NCBI GenBank assembly: GCA_033065855.1
Contig: JAVXUO010001736.1
Span: forward strand, 797,001-861,000
Origin: Escallonia rubra
Lineage: Eukaryota; Streptophyta; Magnoliopsida; Escalloniales; Escalloniaceae
Reading direction: 5' to 3'
DNA: 64,000 bases
This document shows positions 43,385-53,661 of this stretch, piece after piece (positions within the stretch are counted from its first letter, which is position 1; each line of letters starts with the position of its first letter). Position numbers and translations under genes: made by a program. A model generated the notes under the pieces. That model saw only the letters and a program-made list of their open reading frames with translations, ran no database searches and was not told where the DNA came from.

Positions 43385-43592
43385 TCCAGGTCGTAGGAAT
43401 CTTTCTCCAATCCCGTCTATAGTGACAATTAATAGTCGCTAAATGTTTCTAGTAGCTTTTCTTCTAACACTTTCAACGATAATTATTAGCAGCACTTTTT
43501 TAGCGTCACTAAATAAAAGCCACTAGAAACATTTAGAGACCATTAATTGTCGCTATATAGGGGGTAAGACGAAGATTCCTCCAACAGGGGTA
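43385..43592. mobile_element. Foldback MITE (~200 bp, almost fully palindromic)
   Basis: The left arm (GGAATCTTTCTCCAA, CTATAGTGACAATTAATAGT, CGCTAAATGTTTCTAGTAGC) is the reverse complement of the right arm (GCCACTAGAAACATTTAG, ACCATTAATTGTCGCTATAT, GAAGATTCCTCCAAC), with a small loop near 43465-43490. It could form one long hairpin. It lies within the copia LTR-like DNA. Confidence 0.75.
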
Positions 43593-43660
43593 GCAGCCAA
43601 ATTTTTTCCCTTAGCAGCTATACACTACTCAAAGCTATAATCTCGGGTGATCCACAATTA

Positions 43661-46600
43661 GGGTCTGATTGGCAAACGGAATTGAAATTGAGAATTGTAA
43701 TTCAATTCAATTCCTATGGAATTGGAATTGACTTGGAATTGAGTAGAATTTGTAATTCCATTGATTGGTTAGAACAAAAAATTAGATTAAGATTTGAAAT
43801 TGCTAGAGTAAAAAAATAAGAAGTAAATATGCAAAGCGGGAGTTTCATAGTTTTCTTACTAAATCATACCCAACAACATTCCCCCACCCGCATCGTCCCA
43901 CCCTGCCCCGTCCCAGCCCAGAGAACAAAAGAAAAAGAAAAGAAAAGAAAAGAAAAGACACATACGATGACATGAATACAAAATGAAAAAATTCAATCAA
44001 TCCATAAGCAAACTTGAATTTGCAAGCTAACAATTATAATATATTAGAACTTTAACTCTCTGCTAGTACTTGACAACAAGAAAATGTTCTCAAATATAGG
44101 AATGTGCTTAGACTTAACAAAAAAGAAGTGGCTCTTAAAAGTGGCAAGTGATTAACAAGTTAAATCTCTACTAGTAAATAAGAAAATTGCTCCGAAAAAG
44201 TTAGGCTTGAAAACAATTCAAAGTTCATAAGTTCCTTGTTGGCTCCATATCTTAAGTCTTATGAGTGCTGATTTGCATCATTAACCATGGCTTCCTCAAG
44301 TGAAATGGAAGGGACATAAATGACTCAAACTTCCTCGCATTGCCAGTCAGCACGTCATAAGCTTTGAGCAACTCAAGTTGATCCAAATCTGACACCTCTG
44401 CTAACTTCGGATAAATGAAATCCGCACTTGCAATTGTAGCTTCTGATGCACATACCTTGTTAATGGCACTAGCCATTGAAGTAACAACTGTAGCAAGTGC
44501 ATCACTAGTACGCCTTCTCTTTCTCGATGGTTGTAACTTAGTTGTAGAGGTTGCCTTTTGACGATTCGTGTTATCAAGATCTTAACTAGCCTCCTCTACA
44601 TTAGAATTAGATGCCAACTCATTGTAACCTTCAACACCAGTCTCAGCTCCTTCCCCTGTTGCTCGATCTTGCCCACATATAGCTGATAAATCTTCCCAAT
44701 TCTCAATTACCTTTCTTCTATATGGCTTTGCATCGGGATGATCCTACAAAAAGTAAGTAAAGAATAGATAAGTAATGTTCCCATTGTTTAAAAAATAAAA
44801 GAGATTAATATGCTTTTTACCTGAACATATGCGTTCCAAGCAGCTTCACTATTTATTGGAATAACAATCCCACGAAAAGAAACTTTGGGTCAACAACTTA
44901 GACACTGCCTCATAATGCTTGTCCCATATTTTCAGATGACCAACAATATTCTCTTTTGTAACTTTCACGTTACATTGATCACTTATCGCATCAATCACAA
45001 CATTATACGCACTTGATTTCCATCCATTAGGAACTTTATTCCCAATATTAAGCTAGTCAAGCAAGACAACATTAAGAACTCGGTCAATTTCCACAGTCCA
45101 TCTAAGGTATGATTTTGTCTTCAAATCACCAACATTCTTTTTTTTTTACTAGAAAGACTAGCTTGCGAGGCGTTGCTATCGGTACTCATCTATTTACAAA
45201 CACCAAAAGCAATAAGAAGAAGAACAATTTCAATTAGAACACTAAAACGTAAAGCATGCATATGTGTTTAACTAGTCAAACATAGATATAGAAGACGTCC
45301 ACTCCTAAGATTCCATAGCCACAACTTATTTGTGAAGCTTTCTTCCCCATATAAGTTTAGAATGCCATTCAATTGTCTTCCCCATAACAATCTGATAGTA
45401 GGACCCATGTATGCAATACCAAACGACTACATCATACAACTATTCTATCCAACATCAACAACAATAGGACTAGAAGTTGATAAATAACACATGTTCAATA
45501 ATAATATAGATACACAGATTAATGATACGCAATAAACTACCCAATGCTGGTATATGTAGACTCACACAGAGACATGAACACCTGATATGCCTCCATTAAA
45601 ATCAATTTTCTATATGGGCTTAACACAACAAGAATAAACACTTCAGAGATGAAACAGATGCTTCATCAATTTGGCAACAAATAAATGGAAAGAGCCAAAT
45701 ATATGATAAAGCTAGAGAATAAATAAGAAAAACAAAGTGTGGTTGCACAGACCCACCCCACACACACACGCACAAGGCCAACACCATCACATGATCACCC
45801 ATAAGGCCAACACCATCACAGCACCATCCATACATTGTACTCAAAAGTTGAATTTAAGAAACATATTCTTCAGTTCCAAACTTGAAGTCAAAAGCTGGCT
45901 TGGAAACTTCTCACAAAACAATAAACTTATTCACTGAATCTCACATGACTTGAAGACTGTAAAAGCTTTCAAATGGATCATTAACTTTAGTTTCCACTAG
46001 ACATGGAAGGAACTAATGAAATTGATGAGAGGGTCATTCAAGATTCCTATAATCAAGCATGAAACCACATTCCCAAGCTAGCCGCCAGTATGTTTAGGGT
46101 CTTGGTACTTCAATGAAATAGTAAATCTCCATAACAAAAAATCTGAAAAAAAAGAAAGTATCATTATAGTATATTTTCAATGTATCTTGCATAAACATGG
46201 CGGTGACATAAGCAATTTGGTATGGTTTTACAAGATTATCTTTTAATGAATTCAAAGGTGGAAGCACGACGCTAATAACTTGCAGTTCTATTTCATTCTA
46301 GCTTATATGATGGTTCCAGATTAAATCAAGTTAAACTACTATCTTTGACCCAAAATTAAAACCAAAATCAATAACCAAAATCAATAACAAATTTAACCGA
46401 GACAAACACAACCTAAAACCAAAGCAACATTAGAATAGAAGTTTGACTAACCTTAGATCGACGTCTCTGTCGTCAAAAAGAGTAGATCATTGCCGCCGTT
46501 TGTCGCAGTCAAAACATTAGGTTGAATCAAAGGGAAGAGAGAAGTAAGAAAGCTCAGAGAAGAGAGAAGGAAGATCTTCGCTGCCGGCGAGGTTGAACCA

Positions 46601-46893
46601 AAGGGAAGAGAGAAGTAAGAGAGCTCAGAGAACTAGCCAGTGTCGGGCAGAAATCGAATGGAGAGAAAAAAAAAAGAAATGACAAAATAGAACGGGCCAG
46701 AATTGTAAGTTCCAGGTTGGGCCTTGAGAATTGGATTGTGGACTTTAAAGTGTAGTTTTAATTTCTTGGAATTGGGTATGAATTGTAATTCCAATTCTAA
46801 ATAAGTTGTCCAAACAGCAAAATTATAATTCTTAAGGTACAATTTCAAAATCAATTTCAATTCTAAGGTTAATTCCGTAATCCAATCGGACCC
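43661..46893. mobile_element. PIF/Harbinger-like element carrying a Myb/SANT ORF only
   Basis: The left end GGGTCTGATTGG…ACGGAATTGAAATTG is mirrored by the right end (reverse complement GGGTCCGATTGG…ACGGAATTAACC). Subterminal DNA on both sides is full of GGAATTG/CAATTCC repeats. Trinucleotide flanks are TTA and ATA, near but not identical, so the target duplication is imperfect. Inside is the Myb/SANT ORF typical of Harbinger elements; I found no DDE transposase. End style plus ORF1 support the class. Confidence 0.7.
44252..45189 (-). pseudogene. Harbinger-type Myb/SANT-like protein, broken
   Basis: Reverse frames give MSTDSNASQASLSSKKK, then the Myb/SANT-like block (RWTVEIDRVLNVVLLD, NGWKSSAYNVVIDAISDQCN, VKVTKENIVGHLKIWDKHYE, AVSKLLTQS, FSWDC). 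Next come an intron-like break at about 44745-44820, KPYRRKVIENWEDLSAICGQ, a basic stretch (QPSRKRRRTSDA), and a C-terminal region KVCASEATIASADFIYPKLA … LDQLELLKAYDVLTGNARKF. At least one in-frame stop and frameshifts are present. Such proteins partner Harbinger transposases in DNA binding; plant genomes also hold host derivatives. Here the damage points to a dead copy. Confidence 0.75.
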
Positions 46894-46974
46894 ATAGTGG
46901 AAACAAGGACACAATCCCTAAATCACTCCACACATTCCTCTGGTAACAACTCATGCCAACATACACTACGGCCT

Positions 46975-47149
46975 TCCTACTCCATCCTCATAATTGTAAC
47001 GATCCTAGAGGCCACTTAGTATTCCCGTTTGTTGAAGGCCGAAGGGTGGTGAACCCATCTGCTGGATCAACCACACAAAATAGCTGAAGGTTTATTGAGA
47101 AGCTAGCAATAGCTATGAACATGCAAAAATAGTCATAGGCGATAACCAT
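46975..47149 (-). pseudogene. Citrate-binding-like copy D, partial exon 1
   Basis: From an ATG at 47149 the reverse strand encodes a signal-peptide-like start (MVIAYDYFCMFIAIASFSIN, LQLFC) and then VVDPADGFTTLRPSTN, matching ADPTDGFTNVPL of the array. After a frameshift RYNYEDGVGR matches RYSYENGV-R. It stops there: no LWVYADD, no RTEIRI, no exon 2 nearby. The Harbinger-like element ends about 80 bases away. It may be the 5' half of copy C. Confidence 0.75.
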
Positions 47150-47399
47150 GTTTCATCCAATCTCCCAAAACGGATCTATATAGAGGCCACATGTTGCACG
47201 GGGTCTTTTCACATGTGGACAAATGCTGTCAGGTAGTCACTTTGGTAGTGCCAACAAACCCTCTTGCATGATGTAGAGTTGGATGTATTTTTACTCTGGA
47301 AGTTTATCTATAATCATTATTTGTTTATATAATATATTCACTTTGTTCTTAAAAGAGAGTTGTCTTTGATATTTTCGGCTAAATACAGGTAAAATTACT

Positions 47400-48240
47400 T
47401 GACAAGTAATATGTGTTGATGATAGATAATTATGATCATACACGGGTTCTTGTGCGCTTTGGCCCCAACATAGGTGTGGGAATCAGGAGCTCAAATGTAT
47501 GTGACGGCCTTGTAGGTTCGCGAGACGCAATATTCTCTGCAGGTTGGATTAGAGCCTTACAGTCCAGCTTTTTATAACAAAAAAAAAAAATAGATAGTTA
47601 TGTATTGTAAGTGAAGTTCAAGACCCGAAATATCTTGTTCGTTGTCCCACATTGAAGACAAAAGAAACTTTCTCTTTCCTTATAAGCAAGCACATAAACT
47701 TACATTTGAATTATATTGAAATGTTTTGGAGAGAAGATGGAGATTGTGCAGTGCACCGCACGCGTGTGTGTGCATTGTGGGTGCACTTAGCACTTACCAC
47801 TTATGGCGCGGTGATTTATGATCTAACGGCCCGTATTTTTAACCAATTTATTATTTCTTTCAGTCATTTATTTTAGTGACAATTTGGTGACTTTGAAATA
47901 ATTCTAGAAAGGCACCAGAAATAACAATTATTTTTCATGAAAGGGTGACTGTTAGTCCATAAATAAGATTATGAAAATTCAAAATTAATTTAATTTTTGA
48001 ATTCCCAACTTCAGAATCTCCTATTCTCTTTCTCAGTTACATACATAATTCAAAGAGTAATTCTAAAATGAATCTTCAGAATTTCTATCTGCAAATTGTT
48101 GATTTGAGTAATCCCGGAGGTGATTTGTCATCGACCAGGTAGCAAACTTGGAACAAGTGGGGGCACATATTGCTTTAAAGAAAGTATCTTGGACGCGCCT
48201 CAAGCCATAAATTTTGCTTTTTCTCTTTTTCCATTCAGCA
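47400..48240 (+). mobile_element. Copia LTR/leader remnant
   Basis: The phrase TTGTCCCACATTGAAGACAA with CTTATAAG downstream is typical of a copia LTR promoter. Near 48150-48190, AAGTGGGGGCACATATTGCT and TTAAAGAAAGTATCTTGGAC resemble the leader of the copia remnant at 38365-38405. No gag follows. Borders are uncertain. Confidence 0.45.
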
Positions 48241-48900
48241 CTTTTACTCCAACAATGTGAAGATAAGATATTGCTAAAAAAGTTTGCACTTAGAAGTCCC
48301 TAAGATCTGTCAAGAAGGTCAAGTTCTGTCCTTAAAGGACGTAGTACAGAATTTGGGGGAGGTCATGAATGCTTATGGATTACGTCATAATTTTTCTACT
48401 TGGTACATTTTAGAAGTTTTTGTAACCATAAATTTCATCCCTTTGAAACTTATGATAATTGGTCATTAATGTTTTGTTTTCTCAGCCACCCAGAACATAC
48501 CATTCATGTATAACTGTAACATCAAATTTCATGTTATTGCATACATGCCGTTAAATGACTACCTCGTAGACTAATCTGTTTCATTTTTATGCAGCTTAAA
48601 TACTTCATTTTATTGCCATTTAGAAACATTCTAATTGTGATTAAGATATTGGTTCCAAAATATGGAGATTTCATGCAAAATTTCTAGAGAAGTTCTGGGA
48701 AATTACGTGCGCAAAGATGTGGATGTGAAGAATGATTTTACACAAATAACACATGACATAAGAGTTTTGCTCCCACCGTATGACTAAAATCTAGGTTTTG
48801 TTTCATGTTTCTTTCAAGCTGATTGTGTATGTAAACCTTGCATCGATAATTGAGCTGATTTGATCATTCAAAGTGATGTCTATGTCCTTATGTAATTTTT
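48241..48900. other. Stretch without recognised feature
   Basis: AT-rich DNA between a copia leader remnant and the next TIR element. Short ORFs here have no recognisable motif. Confidence 0.4.
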
Positions 48901-48901
48901 A

Positions 48902-50397
48902 GGGTAAATTACACAAAACTCCCCTGAGGTTTGCCATAACTACACTCAGCCCCCCTAACTATTAAAATTACACTCCGCTAAAAAGCAACTGTTTCTCTTA
49001 CGGTGTTAACGGTGCAATGCAAAAAGACATGAATGCCCTCAGACAATGTTTTCTTGGAATTTGGAGGAAAATGATATGAATTTGAAAAAAGACATGAATG
49101 CCCCTTAGTCACCACACCTTTCCTAGTTACAGTATGATCCTTGATTATTTCCTGGAGAATGTTGTCAACTTTGCGGTGTATTTCCTCTAGTGCAAGCTTC
49201 GCCCTGCTGATTGAGTGGAAAAATGTAAGCGAAGGGAATATATATGGGAAATCAAAACCTCCAGCTAACTTCAATGCTTCTTGGATCGCCATGATGAATT
49301 GATCTTGATCCTTGCACTTCTTGACCAAATGCTGCTTTGGACATTATGCCATTGGTTAATAACAAGATTTTCTCACTGAGATTGATGGGATAGTTTGAGG
49401 ATGATGAAATTGATTCAATGAGATTTCACACCTCCTCTTCTCGTATTGATTTAAATGAGTGAACACGCTTTGCACTTAGCAACTCCAGTACACAAAATTT
49501 TCGCAATTGTCTTCAGTATTCGCCATAGGGAGCGAAGGCAACATTTGTTGAATTGTAAGACATAATCTTGATGGCAAGAAGTTTGAGCCTATCTGCAAAG
49601 ATAAGGTCGTGGGATTTCATCACCTCTTTTGCTGCTTCAAGGGATGAAAATGATTGGTCCATATTGTCTGGCCAAATCCCTCATGGTCCGATGAGGAAGT
49701 GCACCAGTTAACTGGTGCAAGTTCCCGATGAACAGTAGTTTCCATGGCCCTGGGGGCATTCGTAGGACTGGAGTTCTGGGTTTAAAGTTTCTCCCATGCT
49801 TTGTGATCATGAACAGAGAGAGAGGAAAAAAGTAAGGAAGAAAGCAAAGAAGAGGAACTAAAGCTCTATCAAGGAAGAAAGTGAACTGAAGGTCATCGTA
49901 GATGCTCCTGTATTTAGTTATGGCGTTACCTATAGGTGATGCTATCTCAAGCTCTTTTTAATTTTGGACATATCCTCTTTTTATTTTCATGTACCTAAAC
50001 CTCAGATCCAATCATTCTTCACTATTTTCTAATCAAGACATTGTTACCTCCTCAAGCAGGGTCTGATGAAGGTAATGGATAGAAGGGCACAAGCAGTAGG
50101 TGGAGGAAGGGAAGATGGGTCTCTGTGGAGTTTTGTGTAATTTACCCAAACCCAATATTATAATAAGACCACATAGGTGTATAAAGAACAAAAGGGGGGT
50201 ATTTTGGGTATGAAAATTACATAAAGTAGTGTGTCAGGGAATTTTGAAACGGAGTTGGGCTTGCCGTTAAAAGTGTTTAGTTGTGTGTAATGTGGGTACA
50301 AACCTCAAAGGAAACGAAGTGTAATCTTAATAGTTGGGGGGGGGGGGGGGTGAGTGTAGTTATGGCAAACCTCAGGGAGATTTTGTGTAATTTACCC
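48902..50397. mobile_element. TIR element carrying a CYP71-type P450 fragment
   Basis: The left end GGGTAAATTACACAAAACTC matches the inverted right end (reverse complement GGGTAAATTACACAAAATCT). The match continues through CTGAGGTTTGCCATAACTAC and a poly-C/G run. The flanks TAATTTTTA and TATTTTTTC agree at 7 of 9 bases, consistent with a decayed 9-bp Mutator-like target duplication. No transposase. Most of the interior (about 49770-49100, - strand) is a cytochrome P450 segment. Confidence 0.8.
49100..49765 (-). pseudogene. Captured CYP71-family cytochrome P450 exon fragment
   Basis: Reverse frames read the N-terminal third of a CYP71 (CYP71D-like) P450 in order: MPPGPWKLLFIGNLHQLTG (proline hinge), [71 protein letters not shown] (W of the WRQ motif replaced by a stop), SIREEEV, INLSEKILLLTNGIMSKAAF, KCKDQDQFIMAIQEALKLAG and the KVDNILQEIIKDH helix. 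The membrane anchor and everything from the I-helix to the heme Cys are absent. Stops, a frameshift and a deletion after GPIIF make it non-functional. Confidence 0.88.
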
Positions 50398-50398
50398 T

Positions 50399-50589
50399 AT
50401 TTTTTCATGCCTACTCGAAATCCCAAATTAGAGCCACATATTTGAACTAGTAGTTTTCTTCGTAAAACAGTTTGTCTAACCTGTTTCCGGTCGTCCGACA
50501 TTCGCACAAAAAAAAGGCCTAAAACTTGAAGTTAGATAGTGCTCCTCTAGTTCCTATGAGGAGGTATAAAGCCAACGAGAATAAGAAGT
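50399..50589. other. Short spacer, no feature
   Basis: Between the P450-carrying TIR element and the LTR retrotransposon. No motif seen. Confidence 0.4.
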
Positions 50590-50594
50590 ACTTG

Positions 50595-51208
50595 TGTTTG
50601 CGCTGCTGGGCAAACTCACAATCGATTTGTACACCGATGGCATAATCGATTAAAAGTGCGGGATCTTTTTTGCCCCTTGGGCCTGGGGACTTCCCTGAAA
50701 GCGAGAAACTTTGACGAACAGATGAAAATTAAATGTAAAAGACTGTGCCCATAAATGATAAAGAGAGTTTTCGATTGATTATGAATGTTTACACATCAAT
50801 GTTTCAAGTCTGGAAACTGAATTTCCTACCGATGGCAAGAAAAGCCTCTAAACAAAAGAAAGAAAAAGACTGACTTCAAGTCTTGATTTGTCTGGTTGAT
50901 ATGATTGTTGATTGGCTTTCTTTCTTCTTTGACCCACTATTTATACTAGAGGCTTTGTAGAAAATAACTACCATTACAAGACAAACTACCCACTTAGAGA
51001 TAAACTACCCACTTAGAAAATAACCACCCACTAATAAGTAACCAACCACAATTATCCCTTATCAATAGGACACATTTTTAGAAGTTAGTTTCTTTCACTT
51101 CTTGAATCTTCCATTATCTCTTCAGAAATAATAAAAGGAAAATGTCATTTAGTGGCATTTAATCAAAGTGAACTTATTAGTGAAAAAAGATATTTTGTGG
51201 TGCAAACA
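50595..51208 (-). repeat. 3' LTR (element sense is -)
   Basis: 614-bp direct repeat of 52941-53562. Compared with its partner it carries a few substitutions and small indels; an extra 30-base repeat of AAAGACTGACTTCAAGTC type is present only in the other LTR. Confidence 0.92.
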
Positions 51209-51220
51209 TTGCCCCCCTAG
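51209..51220 (-). promoter_or_regulatory. Polypurine tract
   Basis: CTAGGGGGGCAA on the reverse strand abuts the 3' LTR, as needed for plus-strand priming. With the primer site at the other end it fixes the element's orientation. Confidence 0.7.
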
Positions 51221-51280
51221 CTTAAACAATTGAATACTTAGAAATTGCGAAGAGTCATGTCCTTTAAAGGGGTAGTATTT

Positions 51281-51580
51281 TCTCACTATCGATAGACTTT
51301 CACGATCGATATATAGCTTTTCACGATCGATAGCCTTTCATTATCCATAGCTTTTCAAGATCGATAGTCTTGCAAGATCGATAGCATTTCACAATCGATA
51401 GTCTTTCACGATTGATAGTCTCTCACTATCTATAGGCTTGTATTTTTCATTATCGATTGTGAAGAGTCATTTCAAAGGGAAAGCATTTTTTCCCTATCTA
51501 TAGCCTTTCACAATCGATATATAGCCTTTCATGATCGATAACCTTTCACGATCGATAGTATTTCACGATCGATAGACTTG
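51281..51580. repeat. Array of short ATCGAT-centred repeats
   Basis: About 300 bp made of diverged 16-20-bp units of the form CTTTCACGATCGATAG (variants CTTTTCAAGATCGATAGT, ATTTCACAATCGATAG). Inside is a larger repeat: GAGTCATGTCCTTTAAAGG at 51252 and GAGTCATTTCAAAGGGAAAG at 51472 each introduce a set. Each core is palindromic (ATCGAT or GATCGAT). It lies between the ORF stop and the polypurine tract, i.e. the 3' untranslated part of the element. Not a CRISPR array: spacers are lacking and this is plant DNA. Confidence 0.85.
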
Positions 51581-51837
51581 CATTCTTCAAAGTGACAACA
51601 TTTTCGTCATTTATTAGCCATCGATTGACTTTTGCTCTCTATATACCGGTGTCAATGACCATAGTTAGCCAAGCCATTAAACAAACCATGACCATTTTTG
51701 GTCAAGCTACTAACCAAATCAACATCTAGAATGGCTACTAATAAGCCAATCGATTGAGCATTTCCTAATTCAACACGCATGAAAAAAATAGAACAAATAA
51801 TATTTGACTATATTTGCAGTTCTGGATAACCATTGAA

Positions 51838-52695
51838 TTAATACTCTACCTTGGTGTACTCCACAAACCCAAATAGGGTATCTTTCTCCAAAAAAAATGT
51901 GACACCAATTGGTTCCCAAACTACATGTTCTTCATCATTTTTCATGGTGTCAAAAGCTTCAAACTCACTAACAGTGAGGAATTTTGAATCGATAGCCACG
52001 GTTGGCTCGCTATACATGGCGCATGAAAATGGCTCTTTTTTGCTTTCAATCAAAATAGGTTTGCAAACTTGCCCCCCAGCCATGTCGATTAAATCTCCTT
52101 TTAACATATCAATCCCATATGAGAATGGACAAGGTTGTTCAACTTTTTCTGCAATTTTTGGCACGATGTTGATTTTACGAAAATTACTTACACCACTTTT
52201 GGTGTAAGTTTCAGCCACTTGTATTATTAATGCATTCAAATGATTTCCCCACAATAAGAACTTTTCACGCAATTCATCAAATAACTCACTTGAATTGCTT
52301 GGAGATAACAATTGAAGTTGGATATTGTGAAACGACTCCTCTTGATAGATAGTCGTGTTATTTTTACTAACCATTAATTTGTTGCATCCATCTTCTAAAT
52401 ATTGTCTTGTTTCAGCCATGTTTGGCACCATCTCATTTGCAATAGTCAAATAATGACTATTGGTTTGTAACTTTTCAACTTTAGCAAGTGTGGAAAGGAA
52501 TAATTTCACTTCCTTCCTCATCCACCTTACTCTATGAATTAAAGCCCAACATTCTTTTAATTCATCTTGTACATCTTCTAGAAAAGACGGATGATCTACT
52601 CTCATCAAGGTTTTAATATTGTTTTCAAACCGATGTAATTCATTGGAGGTATCTACCAAAATCAATGGTAGAAGGTTGATCATGGTTTGCATCAA
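51838..52695 (-). CDS. 285-aa ORF of unknown family inside the LTR element
   Basis: The product is hydrophilic and probably helical in its first half: ELHRFENNIKTLMRVDHPSF, LEDVQDELKECWALIHRVRW, FLSTLAKVEKLQTNSHYLTI. The second half is more mixed (PCPFSYGIDMLKGDLIDMAG, EPIGVTFFLEKDTLFGFVEY). I see no zinc knuckle, protease DTG, integrase or RT motif, no signal peptide and no membrane span. Upstream, another frame (from about 52887) reads MFPSNSLELQARFDEIRVDF and later KSTVDDLMEFWYDLMDCIDA, so the original protein may have started earlier and been frameshifted. It could be a diverged gag-like protein or an acquired host sequence; I cannot decide. Confidence 0.6.
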   Translation of the reverse strand: MMQTMINLLPLILVDTSNELHRFENNIKTLMRVDHPSFLEDVQDELKECWALIHRVRWMRKEVKLFLSTLAKVEKLQTNSHYLTIANEMVPNMAETRQYLEDGCNKLMVSKNNTTIYQEESFHNIQLQLLSPSNSSELFDELREKFLLWGNHLNALIIQVAETYTKSGVSNFRKINIVPKIAEKVEQPCPFSYGIDMLKGDLIDMAGGQVCKPILIESKKEPFSCAMYSEPTVAIDSKFLTVSEFEAFDTMKNDEEHVVWEPIGVTFFLEKDTLFGFVEYTKVEY

Positions 52696-52919
52696 TGCAA
52701 TCCATTAGATCATACCAAAATTCCATTAAATCATCCACTGTCGACTTCATATAAAATGAAAGAGACAATGGTTTAAAATTTCTGGGAAATAATGAAGCCG
52801 AAGTAAGGCATTTTATCAAATTTATCTAGAAATCGACCCTTATTTCATCAAATCGGGCCTGAAGTTCCAAGGAATTACTTGGAAACATATTGTTGGTCTT
52901 TCCCACTTTCAGATTAAAA

Positions 52920-52940
52920 GGGTCCCACCAGGCGTGCCAA
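52920..52940 (-). promoter_or_regulatory. Primer-binding site
   Basis: Directly inside the 5' LTR the reverse strand reads TTGGCACGCCTGGTGGGACC, the position and style of a tRNA primer site. I did not match it to a specific tRNA. Confidence 0.6.
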
Positions 52941-53562
52941 TGTTTGCGCTGCTGGGCAAACTCACAATCGATTTGTGCGCCGGCAACACAATCGATTAAA
53001 ACTGCAAGATCGTTTTTGCCCTTCGGGCCTGGGGACTTCCCTGAAAGCGAGAAACTTCGACGAACAGATGAAAATTAAATGTAAAAGACTGCGCGCCCAT
53101 AAATGACAAAGAGAGCTTTCGATTGATTATGAATGTTTACACAGCAATGTTTCTAGAAACTGAATTTCCTATCGATGGCAAGAAAAGCCTCTAAACAAAA
53201 GAAAGAAAAAGACTGACTTCAAGTCTTGATTTGAAAGAAAAAGACTGACTTCAAGTCTTGATTTGTCTGGTTGATGATTGTTGATTGTCTTTCTTTCTTC
53301 TTTGACCCACTATTTATATTAGAGGCTTTGTAGAAAACAATTACCATTACAAGACAAACTACCCACTTAGAGAATAACCACCCACTAATAAGTAACCAAC
53401 GACTCTTATCCCTTATCAATATGATACATTTTCAGAAGTTGGTTTCTTTCACTTCTTGAATCTTTCATTATCTCTTCAGAAATAATAAAAAGTAAATGCC
53501 ATTTAGTAACATTTAATCAAAATAAACTTATTAGTGAAAAAAGATATTTTGTGGTGCAAACA
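52941..53562 (-). repeat. 5' LTR (element sense is -)
   Basis: 622-bp direct repeat of 50595-51208. It includes a local duplication of GAAAGAAAAAGACTGACTTC (about 53202 and 53233) absent from the other LTR. Confidence 0.92.
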
Positions 53563-53661
53563 ACTTGAAATACCAAAAATGGCAATTAAAGGTACAAAAC
53601 ATTCTTTAGTTAACATATATTTCACACTTGTAAATGAACTTCTTTTGTAATTCTTCTCAGA

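Larger units (their letters stand above)
50595..53562 (-). mobile_element. Complete non-autonomous LTR retrotransposon
   Basis: Two direct LTRs (50595-51208 and 52941-53562) are highly similar, begin TGTTTGCGCTGCTGGGC and end GTGGTGCAAACA as read on +. An exact 5-bp target duplication ACTTG flanks the element (50590-50594 and 53563-53567). Element sense is the reverse strand: next to the 52941 LTR is a primer-site-like TTGGCACGCCTGGTGGGACC, and next to the 51208 LTR is the polypurine tract CTAGGGGGGCAA. The ~1.7-kb interior has no gag, protease, integrase or reverse transcriptase. It holds one 285-codon ORF of unknown kind and an ATCGAT repeat array. It lies about 100 bp from the end of copy E. 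Confidence 0.93.

Noticed and set aside
51281-51580. Repeat array resembling CRISPR
   Set aside because: Units are contiguous and diverged with no unique spacers, and the context is a plant LTR retrotransposon.
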